Assembly: GCF_001428825.1 (NCBI RefSeq)
Contig: NZ_LMIT01000010.1
Location: 569,956 to 625,801 of the forward strand
DNA from: Nocardioides sp. Root240
GTDB taxonomy: Bacteria; Actinomycetota; Actinomycetes; Propionibacteriales; Nocardioidaceae
Reading direction: 5' to 3'
DNA: 55,846 nucleotides
In this document: piece after piece, positions 1 to 9,000 of the stretch
Position numbering within the stretch: position 1 is the first letter of the stretch
How the letters are laid out: the number at the start of each line of letters is the position of its first letter
Program-made: the position numbers and the translations under genes
The notes under the pieces: model-generated
Database searches by the model: none
Seen by the model: the letters and a program-made list of their open reading frames with translations, nothing else
What the model was told of the DNA's origin: nothing

Positions 1-12
1 CCGTTTCGGCGG

Positions 13-1026
13 TCAGGGGAGGGCGGAGAAGAGCCAGGCCATGCGGTTGACGTAGGTGTCGCCGGGTCGGAGGACGGCGGAGGGCCAGTCGGGGCCGGGG
101 ACGTGGTTCGGGGAGTCGGGGGCGAGCTGGGGCTCGAGACAGAGGCCGTCGCCCTGGCGGAGCAGGCGGCCGGTGCGGTCGAGGGAGGTGCCGGCGAGGA
201 AGTTGCCGGTGTAGACCTGCAGGCCGGGCTGGTCGGACCAGAGCTCCATCCGGGTCCGGGTGGCGGGGCCGTCGAGGACGGCGACGCGGCGCCAGCCCTC
301 GCCGTCGAGGACGAGGTTGTGGTCGATGCCGCGGGCGTCGACGACCTGGGGGTGACGGGTGCGGATCGGGTCACCGAGGGGGGTCGGGTGCCGGAGGTCG
401 AACGGCGTCCCGTCGACGGGTGCGTGCTCGCCGACGGGGATCGCGGCGGCGTCCACAGGGGTGTAGCGCGACGCGTCGACGTGCAGCAGGTGGTCGTCGA
501 TGGTGCCGGTGCCGTGCAGGTTGAGGTACACGTGGCTGGTCAGGTTGACGACCGTCGCGGCGGTGGTGGTGGCGGTCAGCTCGAGGTGGACGCCCTCCCC
601 CTCCACCCGGTACGACGCCCGCACGGTCAGCTCGCCCGGGTACCCCGCGTCGCCGTCGGGGCTCACCAGCTGGAAGGTCACGGCGTCCTCGGCCTGCGCG
701 ACGACGTCCCACGTGCGCGTGTGGAACCCGGCGGGACCACCGTGCAGGTGGTGGCCACGATCGTTCTCCGGCACCTGGTGGTCGGCTCCGTCGAGCGACC
801 AGCGACCGTGCGCGATGCGGTTGGCGTAGCGGCCCACGACGCTGCCGATGTAGTCGGTCGAGGCGCGCACGGCGTCCCCGTCGGCGAGGCCGAGGGCGAC
901 GTCGCGGCGCACGCCGTCGCCGCCGGTCACGACCAGGCGCTGGATGGTGGCACCGACCGGGAGCAGGTGCAGCTCCGGGCCGGGGGCGCGGCCGACGACG
1001 ACCACGGGCGAGGCATTCTCCGTCAC
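13..1026 (-). CDS. galM: Aldose 1-epimerase (mutarotase)
   Basis: A 337-residue cytoplasmic aldose 1-epimerase that would interconvert alpha and beta anomers of an aldose. Visible family motifs are GRYANRIAHG near residue 65, GHHLHGG near 91, SHVYLNLHG near 163 (catalytic His region) and CLEPQLAPDSPN near the C-terminus (catalytic Glu). The length is normal for the family. The GTG start lies 2 bases from an operator-like palindrome and has no clear Shine-Dalgarno sequence. The gene follows lacI by 28 bp on the same strand and ends the arabinan cluster, so L-arabinose is a likely substrate; that is inferred from context, since the family acts on several sugars. Confidence 0.88.
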   Translation of the reverse strand: MTENASPVVVVGRAPGPELHLLPVGATIQRLVVTGGDGVRRDVALGLADGDAVRASTDYIGSVVGRYANRIAHGRWSLDGADHQVPENDRGHHLHGGPAGFHTRTWDVVAQAEDAVTFQLVSPDGDAGYPGELTVRASYRVEGEGVHLELTATTTAATVVNLTSHVYLNLHGTGTIDDHLLHVDASRYTPVDAAAIPVGEHAPVDGTPFDLRHPTPLGDPIRTRHPQVVDARGIDHNLVLDGEGWRRVAVLDGPATRTRMELWSDQPGLQVYTGNFLAGTSLDRTGRLLRQGDGLCLEPQLAPDSPNHVPGPDWPSAVLRPGDTYVNRMAWLFSALP

Positions 1027-1028
1027 GA

Positions 1029-1042
1029 TGTTAACGCTAACA
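1029..1042. promoter_or_regulatory. LacI-type operator before galM
   Basis: TGTTAACGCTAACA, differing at one base from the perfect palindrome at 10838-10851. It fills the short gap between the lacI stop and the galM start and would allow separate repression of galM. Confidence 0.65.
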
Positions 1043-1054
1043 TCCAGCCGCTCG

Positions 1055-2092
1055 TCAGCGCGTGCGGTTCTTGCCCGTCGATCCGCGCACGAGCATCACC
1101 GGCTGCGCGAGCTCGGCCGCCGGACGGTCCTCGCCGCCGAGTGCACGGACCGCGAGCTCGACGGCACGCCGCCCCAGCTCGGGGAAGTCCTGGGCCACGG
1201 TGGTCAACGCCGGCCAGTAGTAGCCACCCTCCGGCACGTTGTCGAAGCCCACGACGCTGACGTCGTTGGGCACGGCCCGGGCGGCCTCGTGCAGCGCCCT
1301 GAGGACGCCGAGCGCCATCGAGTCGTTGGCGACGAAGATCGCCGAGAGGTCGCGGTCCTTCGCGAGTCGCTGGCCGGCGTCGTAGCCACTGGCCGCCGAC
1401 CAGTCGCCGGGCAGCTCCGGCCCGGGCAGCAGGCCGCGCGCCTCGTGGGCCTGGCGCCAGCCCTCACGGCGCTGCTCGGCCTCGGTCCAGTCGCGCGGAC
1501 CGCTGACGTGGGCGACGGCGTGGTGCCCGAGGTCGAGCAGGTGGTCGGTCGCCAGCCGGGCGCCGGCGACCTGGTCGATGCCCGCAGCCATCGCCTCACC
1601 GGGGCTGACGCCCTGGGCGAGCACGACGGGGATCGGCAGGGACAGGCCGCGCACGAGATGGTGCGCGTCGCGGTGGGCGACGGCGACGACGAGGGCCTCG
1701 ACGGCCTGGTCGAGCAACCGGTCGACCGCGCGCTGCAGCGCCTCCTCGGTGAGGTCCAGGACCCCGACCACGGCGACGTCGTAGCCGGCCTCGCGGCCGG
1801 CCTCCTGGACGGCCTCCGCGATCATGCTCGGGCCGTAGAGCGCCAGGTGCGCCGACACCATGCCGATCCGGCCGGAGCGGTTGGTCACCAGCAGACGCGC
1901 GGCTGCGTTGCGGCGGTAACCGAGCTCCCGGATCGCCGCGTTGACCCGCGTGCGGGTGTCCTCGCGGACGAGCGGCGAGTCGTTGAGCACCCGCGACACC
2001 GTCTGGTGCGAGACACCGGCCAGCGCGGCGACGTCCGCCATGCTCGGCGAACGCCGCTTCCCGTTGTCCCGCTGCCCGCGCTCCACCGCCAT
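1055..2092 (-). CDS. LacI-family repressor of the arabinan locus
   Basis: A 345-residue LacI/GalR regulator. The N-terminal helix-turn-helix reads MADVAALAGVSHQTVSRVLN (from residue 18), followed by the hinge region and a periplasmic-binding-like sensor domain ending in LVRGSTGK. The reading frame stays open upstream through repeat copy A to 2242, but the ATG at 2092, just after the repeat, gives a normal family N-terminus and is preferred. The gene lies between the GH43 gene and galM, with operator-like sites at 2300-2313 upstream and 1029-1042 downstream, so autoregulation and control of the glycosidases are likely. The palindrome resembles operators described for LacI-type arabinose regulators of actinobacteria; the effector (arabinose or an arabino-oligosaccharide) is inferred. 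Confidence 0.88.
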   Translation of the reverse strand: MAVERGQRDNGKRRSPSMADVAALAGVSHQTVSRVLNDSPLVREDTRTRVNAAIRELGYRRNAAARLLVTNRSGRIGMVSAHLALYGPSMIAEAVQEAGREAGYDVAVVGVLDLTEEALQRAVDRLLDQAVEALVVAVAHRDAHHLVRGLSLPIPVVLAQGVSPGEAMAAGIDQVAGARLATDHLLDLGHHAVAHVSGPRDWTEAEQRREGWRQAHEARGLLPGPELPGDWSAASGYDAGQRLAKDRDLSAIFVANDSMALGVLRALHEAARAVPNDVSVVGFDNVPEGGYYWPALTTVAQDFPELGRRAVELAVRALGGEDRPAAELAQPVMLVRGSTGKNRTR

Positions 2093-2102
2093 GGCGGCCA
2101 CC

Positions 2103-2269
2103 CTAGTGCCGCGTCCCGGCAGTTCTGGGCGCTTCGCGCACACACAGCACGCACCTCGCGGCGTTGCCGACGCTTGCGAGACGACCCGGTATGGCTGCGC
2201 GCCGGCGCCTTGCGATGCACGCACCGTGCGCACGCCAACCATCCAAGAACTTCCGGGACGCGACCCTGG
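2103..2269 (-). repeat. Long-hairpin repeat, copy A
   Basis: A 167-bp imperfect inverted repeat, about nine-tenths identical by hand alignment to the reverse complement of copy B (50418-50585). The outer arms 2103-2129 and about 2243-2269 are complementary with a few mismatches. The core holds two copies of GCACGCACC (plus strand) around a conserved block. Read on the minus strand it is in the lacI mRNA leader, ending 10 bases before the start codon, in the same orientation as copy B has to its own lacI gene. Confidence 0.85.
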
Positions 2270-2299
2270 ATCAGCGGCCAGCCGCCACGGCGGAAACTT

Positions 2300-2313
2300 G
2301 TTGAGCGCTCACA
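2300..2313. promoter_or_regulatory. LacI-type operator upstream of lacI
   Basis: GTTGAGCGCTCACA, whose centre TGAGCGCTCA (2302-2311) is a perfect palindrome and whose right half equals that of the site at 10949-10962. It lies between the GH43 stop and repeat copy A, where a lacI promoter reading leftward is expected. Confidence 0.55.
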
Positions 2314-2325
2314 CAACCTGTGTGA

Positions 2326-5300
2326 CTACCGGACGGTCACCACCCGCTTCGCACCGGAGCCCGCAGCCACCGGGGACGACGCCGTCGTCGCCTGGACCGA
2401 CCAGGTGCCCCGGGCCAGCCTCGGCAGTCGCCAGGTCACCCTGCCGCTCGCCGGCACCACCACGCTCGCCCGCCGGACCACCTTGCCAGCGCGGCTGAGG
2501 ACCAGGCCGAGCTTGCCCACAGCGACGCCGGACGGGCTGGTCGCGACCCGGACGGTCGCCACCGCACCGCGGCCCGCGCGGTCAGGCGCCTTGAGCACCA
2601 GGCTCGTCGAGGACCTCGCCCGGGTCAGGGTGACCGGCACCTGGTCCTCGCCGACGCGGTGGGTCGCGTCGCCGTCGTACCGGATGACGATCGTGTGGGC
2701 GCCGAGGCCGGAGAGACGGCCCGTGTCGACGACGATCCGGGCCCGCCCGTCGGCCAGGTTGGCCGAGGCGAGCACGGTGCCGCCGGCGATCGCCCGGACG
2801 CTTCCGGTCGCCACCCCGTCGGGCGTGCTGACCCGCACCGAGATCGGCAGGTCGGTTCCGAAGGCGAGCTTGTCCGCCGCGGCGAGCGCCACCACCGCGG
2901 TCGGCGACAGCTCGTCGCCGAGCGCCGGCACGACCAGCGTGTTGGCCTGCTCCTCGGAGCCGGCCCGGTCGACCGCGCGGTACTCGATGTCGACCGCGTC
3001 GTCGCCGACGGCGAACGGGGCGGCGTACGTCGCCCAGGTCCCACCGTCGAGGCGGTACTGGACGGCGCCCACTCCGGACGTGGCGTCGGCCGCCCGCACG
3101 GTGACCGTGCGGCCCACCCGGGAGGCGCGGCTGACCGGCGCCTCGGTGTCGACCTTGACCGAGCCGGTCACGACCGCCGAGGTGTTCCCGGTGACGTCGT
3201 GGGCGCGGGCGCGGACCTCGTGGACGCCGTCGCCGGTCACGGGGAAGGACGCCGTGGTCTCGTCGACCGACACCCAGGACCCGCCGTCGACCGAGTAGTC
3301 GACGCTGTCGACGCCCGTGTCGTCGGTGGCGGTGACCGACACGGCGGCCGGCGAGGAGACCCACCAGCCGTCGTCGCCGTCGGCCGCGGACGAGACCGCC
3401 ACGACCGGGTCGGCCGCGTCGGTGACGGTCACGGTGGCGACCGGGTGGTCGGCGGAACCGCTGGCGACGGTGCCGTTGACGGTGAACGTCCCGGCGACGC
3501 CGTACGACGCCGGGGCGATCGCGTCCCACTCGACGGCGACCTGGCCGGTCGAGCCGTCCCCGAAGGTCGCGGAGACCTTGGCGGGCAGCGTCGGAGCCGT
3601 GCCCACGCGGGTGGTGGCGTTCACATCGTCGACCGACTCGACCAGCAGCTCCGGCTGGTAGCCGGCGCGCAGGGTGTCGAGCTCGGCCTGGGTGACCGGC
3701 AGGACGGTGCCGTGGCGCGGGCTGCTCGGCAGGTCGGCCGTGGGGACCGAGGTCCAGCTGCCCGATGCGATGTCGTCGGTGGTGAAGGCGAGATAGCCCT
3801 GGCCACCGTGGTAGCTCGGCTGGTCGATGAAGAGGTACCAGCGGTCCGGGTCCTCGTTGTCGCGGAACACCGTCGGGCCCTCACCGCCGGTGAACGTGCC
3901 ACCCCAGGGGTTGGCCTGGCCGTAGCCGACCTTCTCCTTGACGAGCTGCCAACCGGGCGTCGAGCTGGTGGTCGGCAGCGAGCCGGTCACGGTTGCACGG
4001 AGGTCCGTGGACCGCTCCTGGCGCGGGATCATGTAGGCCTCGTCCTTCACCAGCCGGTAGAAGGTGCTGCCGTCCTTGACGATCGTCGCGTCGATCATGC
4101 CCTTGCCCGCGCCGCGCTTGACGTTGATCCAGGGCTGGGGCGCGGAGAAGGTCACGAAGTCGCGGGTGGTCGCGTACATCATCTGCTGGTACTGCGTACC
4201 GATGTCGCGGCCCGAGGAGTCGGTGGTCGGGTACAGGGCGGAGGCCCAGTACACGACGTACTCGCCGGCCGCCTCGTCGTAGAAGGCCTCCGGCGCCCAG
4301 GTGTTGCCGGCGAAGTCGGACGACACCTTCACGTGGCGCTGGTTTCCCCAGTGCACGAGGTCGGTCGACTCCCAGACCTCGAGGTACTTGCTGCCGGTCT
4401 CCTGTGCGGTGCCGAAGTCACCACCGCCGTAGATCTTGAGGTCCGTGGCGAGCAGGTAGAAGCGGTCCCCCTCGTGCGAGCGGATCACGAACGGGTCGCG
4501 CAGGCCCTTCTCACCGAAGGTCGACGCCAGCACGGGAGCGCCGTCGTTGAGCTCGTCGTAGTCGAGCGGGTCGTTGCCACGGCTCGCGCCGAGGTAGATC
4601 TTCTCGCCGTCATCAGTGCTCTCACCGGCGAAGTACGCGAACGCGTAGCCCTCGTAGTCCGGTGCCTCCGGTGCGGGCTGGACCCGCACGACGACGTCAC
4701 GCGTCGCGGTCGCCACGCCCTTGTGAGCGGTCACGGTCAGCGTCACGTCGACCGCCGTCCCGCCGTACGCCGGGCGCGTGACCTCGCCCGTCGGCGTCAC
4801 CACGCCAGGAGCGTACGACGCCCACGACAGGGTCGATCCGTGTAGGCCCGAGGTCGGCAGGGTCAGGTTGCCGCGGACGTCGTCGGCGTGGACCAGCGCC
4901 ACGGCTGCGACGGCCTCCTGCGCCTTGCCCGCGTCGTCGAGCTCCTCGGGGAGCACGGTGACGTCGAACGTCCGGGTCCGTGTCTCGGCGCCCCGCACGA
5001 TCGTGGCGGTCAGGGTGACGGCCGCGGAGGGGCTGCCGTACGCAGGGCGGGCGACGACGCCGCTGGTGCTGACGCGCGCCGGGTCGCTGCTGCTCCAGGT
5101 GACCGACGTGGTGGTGGACGCGCCGGCCGCCGGCAGCGCCAGGTTGCCGACCACGGCGCTGGTGTCGCCGAGGGTCAGCGCGGCGGCGTCGGCGTCGATC
5201 ACCGGGTCGACCACGTCGCCGGCCAGCTCGGCCGACTCGGTGGCGGTCAGGACCCTGTCGTAGAGCCGGAAGTCGCGCAGCCTGCCCTTGAAGGACAGGT

Positions 5301-6015
5301 CGCCGGCGTATGCCGAGCGGCCGAGCTGGTTGAGGGTGGTCGTGCCGTCGGGCGTCCCGAGCAGCGACGGCTTGGTCGTCAGGTTGGTGTTGGAGGCCAC
5401 CAGGACGCCGTCCTCGTAGAGCCTCGCCGAGCCCGGCGCACCGACGACGCCGCCCGTGATCGTGTAGGTCACGTGCTTCCACACGCCCGCCTGCAGCTTG
5501 GTCGGCCGGGACGTGCTCTGCTCGCTGGAGTAGGCGGCCTCGGCGATCGTCGAGCGGTAGCGCCCGCTCGAGTCGTTGGTCGTGAACAGGTAGCCCGTGC
5601 CGTTCGGGAAGACCGCCGAGTTGCCGAGGTTGTACATGAACCAGTTGCCCGACAGCGTCGGGTCGACCCAGACGTCGAAGTCGACGGTCAGGTCGTCGAC
5701 GCCGGCCAGCAGGTTGTCGGGCAGCTTGATGTAGCTGCCCGAGCTGTTGGACCCACCGGAGAACGTGAAGCCCTCCCCCGCGTTCCATGCTGCCGTGCCG
5801 TTGACCGTGCCGTTGCGACCGTGGCCGGACGAGTCGGCGGCGACCGTGCCGCTGGCCTCGTCCAGCTTCCACCAACCGATCAGGCCGGTGTCGAGCCCTG
5901 TGTCCTCGGCGTGCGCGACGGGTGCGGGCCCGGTGGCCGCCGCCGCGAGGCCCACGGCGGCGGCCAGCCCGGCGACCACGAGCCGCCGGATCGGGTGGGT
6001 TGTCGTCAGGTTCAT
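2326..6015 (-). CDS. Secreted lamG/GH43 arabinan-active glycosidase
   Basis: A 1229-residue exported enzyme. Domains in order: signal peptide (1-36, ending PVAHA); LamG/concanavalin-like domain (about 42-270); two bacterial Ig-like segments of the aBig type (about 275-445); GH43 five-bladed propeller (about 453-790); then Ig-like, OmpL47-like and Big_3-type repeats to the C-terminus. The GH43 acidic triad can be placed at D507 (GLRDPF), D642 (MIDAT) and E712 (GEGPTVF). ATG 6015 is chosen because AGGA lies 8 bases upstream; a GTG at 6030 overlapping the GH51 stop is the alternative. It is coupled behind the GH51 gene. GH43 covers arabinanases, arabinofuranosidases and xylosidases; arabinan is favoured by the neighbours. 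Confidence 0.85.
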   Translation of the reverse strand: MNLTTTHPIRRLVVAGLAAAVGLAAAATGPAPVAHAEDTGLDTGLIGWWKLDEASGTVAADSSGHGRNGTVNGTAAWNAGEGFTFSGGSNSSGSYIKLPDNLLAGVDDLTVDFDVWVDPTLSGNWFMYNLGNSAVFPNGTGYLFTTNDSSGRYRSTIAEAAYSSEQSTSRPTKLQAGVWKHVTYTITGGVVGAPGSARLYEDGVLVASNTNLTTKPSLLGTPDGTTTLNQLGRSAYAGDLSFKGRLRDFRLYDRVLTATESAELAGDVVDPVIDADAAALTLGDTSAVVGNLALPAAGASTTTSVTWSSSDPARVSTSGVVARPAYGSPSAAVTLTATIVRGAETRTRTFDVTVLPEELDDAGKAQEAVAAVALVHADDVRGNLTLPTSGLHGSTLSWASYAPGVVTPTGEVTRPAYGGTAVDVTLTVTAHKGVATATRDVVVRVQPAPEAPDYEGYAFAYFAGESTDDGEKIYLGASRGNDPLDYDELNDGAPVLASTFGEKGLRDPFVIRSHEGDRFYLLATDLKIYGGGDFGTAQETGSKYLEVWESTDLVHWGNQRHVKVSSDFAGNTWAPEAFYDEAAGEYVVYWASALYPTTDSSGRDIGTQYQQMMYATTRDFVTFSAPQPWINVKRGAGKGMIDATIVKDGSTFYRLVKDEAYMIPRQERSTDLRATVTGSLPTTSSTPGWQLVKEKVGYGQANPWGGTFTGGEGPTVFRDNEDPDRWYLFIDQPSYHGGQGYLAFTTDDIASGSWTSVPTADLPSSPRHGTVLPVTQAELDTLRAGYQPELLVESVDDVNATTRVGTAPTLPAKVSATFGDGSTGQVAVEWDAIAPASYGVAGTFTVNGTVASGSADHPVATVTVTDAADPVVAVSSAADGDDGWWVSSPAAVSVTATDDTGVDSVDYSVDGGSWVSVDETTASFPVTGDGVHEVRARAHDVTGNTSAVVTGSVKVDTEAPVSRASRVGRTVTVRAADATSGVGAVQYRLDGGTWATYAAPFAVGDDAVDIEYRAVDRAGSEEQANTLVVPALGDELSPTAVVALAAADKLAFGTDLPISVRVSTPDGVATGSVRAIAGGTVLASANLADGRARIVVDTGRLSGLGAHTIVIRYDGDATHRVGEDQVPVTLTRARSSTSLVLKAPDRAGRGAVATVRVATSPSGVAVGKLGLVLSRAGKVVRRASVVVPASGRVTWRLPRLARGTWSVQATTASSPVAAGSGAKRVVTVR

Positions 6016-6026
6016 GCTGCTGGTCC

Positions 6027-9000
6027 TCACGGGATCCGCACCGTGGTGCGCGTCGTGGACGGGTCAACGGTCGTCGAGCCGGCGTAGCGGGCGACCACGA
6101 CGTGGCTGCCCTTCGGGAGGCGGGGCAGGCGCACCTGCCCGCGACCGCCGGACAGGCGCACGGTCCGGGTCAGGACGGTGCGGCCGCCGCGCTGGACGAG
6201 CACGGCCACCGTCCCCGCCACCGGTACGGCGGCCTGGACCCGCACGGTCACCAGGGGCATCCGCGTCGCGGCCTTCGTCACCGACAGGCCGGTCGTCGAG
6301 GACGCCTTCACGACGGTGATCGCGACGGTGTCGGACGAACCCGTGTGTGCGGCGTCGCCGGCGTACTCGACCGTCAGCATGTGGGAGCCCCGGCCCAGCT
6401 TGGAGGTCGCGACCTTCAGCGTGGCCCGGCCCGACGCCAGGGTCGCGCTGGCGAGCAGCGTGCTCCCCCGGCGCAGCACGACCGGACCGGTCGGCGTCGT
6501 ACCGGCCCCGGACACGCTGACCCGCACCGACACGGTGGCGCCGAGCCGGACCGTCGACGAGGCGACGGTGGCCGCGGTGGTCGAGGCCTCCAGGGCGCCG
6601 ACCGCGGGGATGTCGAGGCGACCGGCGTCCTCGGCGTTGCCGAACACGTCGGTGGAGCGGAACTCCAGCACGTGCGCGGCTCCGTCGGCGACGACCGGCT
6701 GGTCGTACGACGACCAGGCAGCACCGTCGAGGCGGTACTCCGTGCCGCCCTCGGCCACACCGGCCCCGGAGTCGACGGCCGTCAGCGTCACACTGCGCGC
6801 GGCCGTGGAGAAGGACGCCTTGGTGACCGGGGCCGCCGCGTCGACGCCGACGGTCAGCGGGCGGACCTCGCCGACATTGCCGGAGGTGTCGACCGCACGG
6901 ACCGCGAGCTCGTGGCTGCCGTCGCCGGCGACCTCGACGTCCGCCTCGTCGCCGTCGACCTCGTGCCACGCACCGCCGTCGAGCGACCACTCGAGATGGT
7001 CGACACCACGGTTGTCGCTCGCCGCGACGTGCACGGACGCGGGGTCGCGGTACCAGCCGCGGACACCGCCACCGGATACCGACAGGTCGTCGACAACAGG
7101 CGGGACCGCGTCGGTGGTGTGCATCCGGAGGAAGGTGACCGAGGAGGCCGGGAACTCGTACTCGAAGTCGCTCGAGAGTCCGGAGACCTGCCGCGCCTTC
7201 GGCCAGATCAGCTGGGGGTTGGCCTTCGTGTTGGTCGAGCCGAGCGACGGCGCGCTCAGCGTGGTCACCGTGCCGGTGGGCTCGATGCCGGCGTCGGCCA
7301 CGTGGACCTGCGTCCGGACCGGGCTGGTGGCAGTGTTGACCACCTTGGCGACGAGGTCGCCGGTGGCGTCGTCCTTGGTGACCACCTGGAACAGCTGCTC
7401 GCTGGTGTCGACCTGGTCGTAGGTCAGCTTCAGCACACCGTCCTGGTAGAGCCGGATCGTCGTGCCGTCGACCTCGATCTTGAGGTGGTACGTCGTACCG
7501 GTGGTGACGCTGTCACCCTCGAGCGCGACGACCTCGCTCGCGCTGCCGCCGTCGGCCCGCTGGAGGACGGAGCGACTGTTGCCCCAGCCGCCGATGTTCC
7601 ACCAGTAGAAGTTGTTGGCGCCGGTCGCACCGAAGCCGACGAGGAAGCCCTCGGCGCCGGACAGCTTGGTCGCGTCGAGCTCGAGCGTGTAGTTGCTCCA
7701 GCCCTTGTCGTAGGCACCCGTGATGATCGAGCGGGCGTCGGTCGTGCTGGTCGAGGACTGCACGTAGCGACCACCGCTCACCGCCCAGGAGCCGGCCTGG
7801 GAGGACCACTTCGAGGCGTCGGAGAAGTTGTCGCTGAACAGCGTCTCGCCGGTCGCGTCGTTCGTGACCGACACGTTGTCGTAGGCCGCGCTGGTGTTCC
7901 AGGTCGACAGGAAGACGCCGCCCTTCACGTCCTGAGGGTCGTTCACGGAGCCGTCGAAGGTGCTCGGGACGACGCGGTCGCCCACGTTGTTGCCGAACAT
8001 CTTCTGCACCTGCCAGTCGGCCGACTCCCACGACTCGTCGTTGTCGAACCAGATCGCGTCCGGCGACCACTGCACGTGGTTCTCGTTCGCGAGCAGCGGC
8101 GCGTACGACGCCAGCCGCACGACGTCGCCGTTGCGCTGGAGGCCCGTCATGTAGGCCGCCTCGACGAGCGCGTTGTTGAAGGTGTTCCCCTGGCTGGCGT
8201 ACTCACCGAGGAAGACGCCCGGGCCCTCGCGGTCGTAGTCGTCGTACCGGTGGGTGTTGTCGGTGAACCACGACGGCGCGTTGTAGTAGTGCTCGTCGAC
8301 GAGGTCGACCTTCTGCGCGCGGTTGAAGCTCCACAGGGTGTCGAAGCGCGTGCCGGTGTCGTCGGGGCCCGAGTTCGAGATGATCGTGATGTCCGGGTAC
8401 GCCGCCTCGACGGCCGCCTTGAACTTCGGGAAGTTCGCCTCGAAGGTCGTCGTGTTCTCCTCGTTGCCGAGGCCGATCATCTCGAGGTCGAAGGGTGCGG
8501 GGTGGCCGAGGCCGGCGCGGACCGCGCCCCACTCGGTGTCGACGCTGCCGTTGGCGAACTCGATGAGGTCGACGGTGTCCTGGACCCAGCGGTCGATCGA
8601 CGCCTGGTCCCTCATCTCGGGGATGGTGCTGCCGCAGCCGTTGGCGCCGACCGACAGGACCGGCAGCGGCTCGGCACCGAGGTCCTCGGCGAGCTCGAAG
8701 TACTCGAGGTAGCCGATGCCGTAGGTCTGGTTGTAGCCCCAGAAGTTCTTGTTGGTCGGGCGTTCCTCGACCGGACCGATGGTCTCCTTCCACTGGTACG
8801 TGCGCTGCCGGTCGACGTAGCCGCTCTCCTCGTAGGACTTGAACGTGCCCACGTTGGTGACGCAGCCGCCGGGGAAGCGGACGAAGCCGGGATCCATCGC
8901 GGCGACCCGCTCGGCGAGGTCCTTGCGCAGCACGGTGCGGCCGTTGACCGGGCCGACCCAGGTGTCGCGCGGCATCACGGAGACCATGTCGACCGCCAGC

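Noticed and set aside
1022..1058. Leaderless promoter for galM built on the operator
   Set aside because: CTGACG and TTAACA can be aligned, but the -10 would end only 2 bases before the GTG, putting the transcription start inside the gene.
2093..2242. N-terminal extension of the arabinan lacI through repeat copy A
   Set aside because: The extension is the translated repeat, is rich in Arg, Cys and Ala and lacks similarity to LacI proteins; ATG 2092 gives a normal start.
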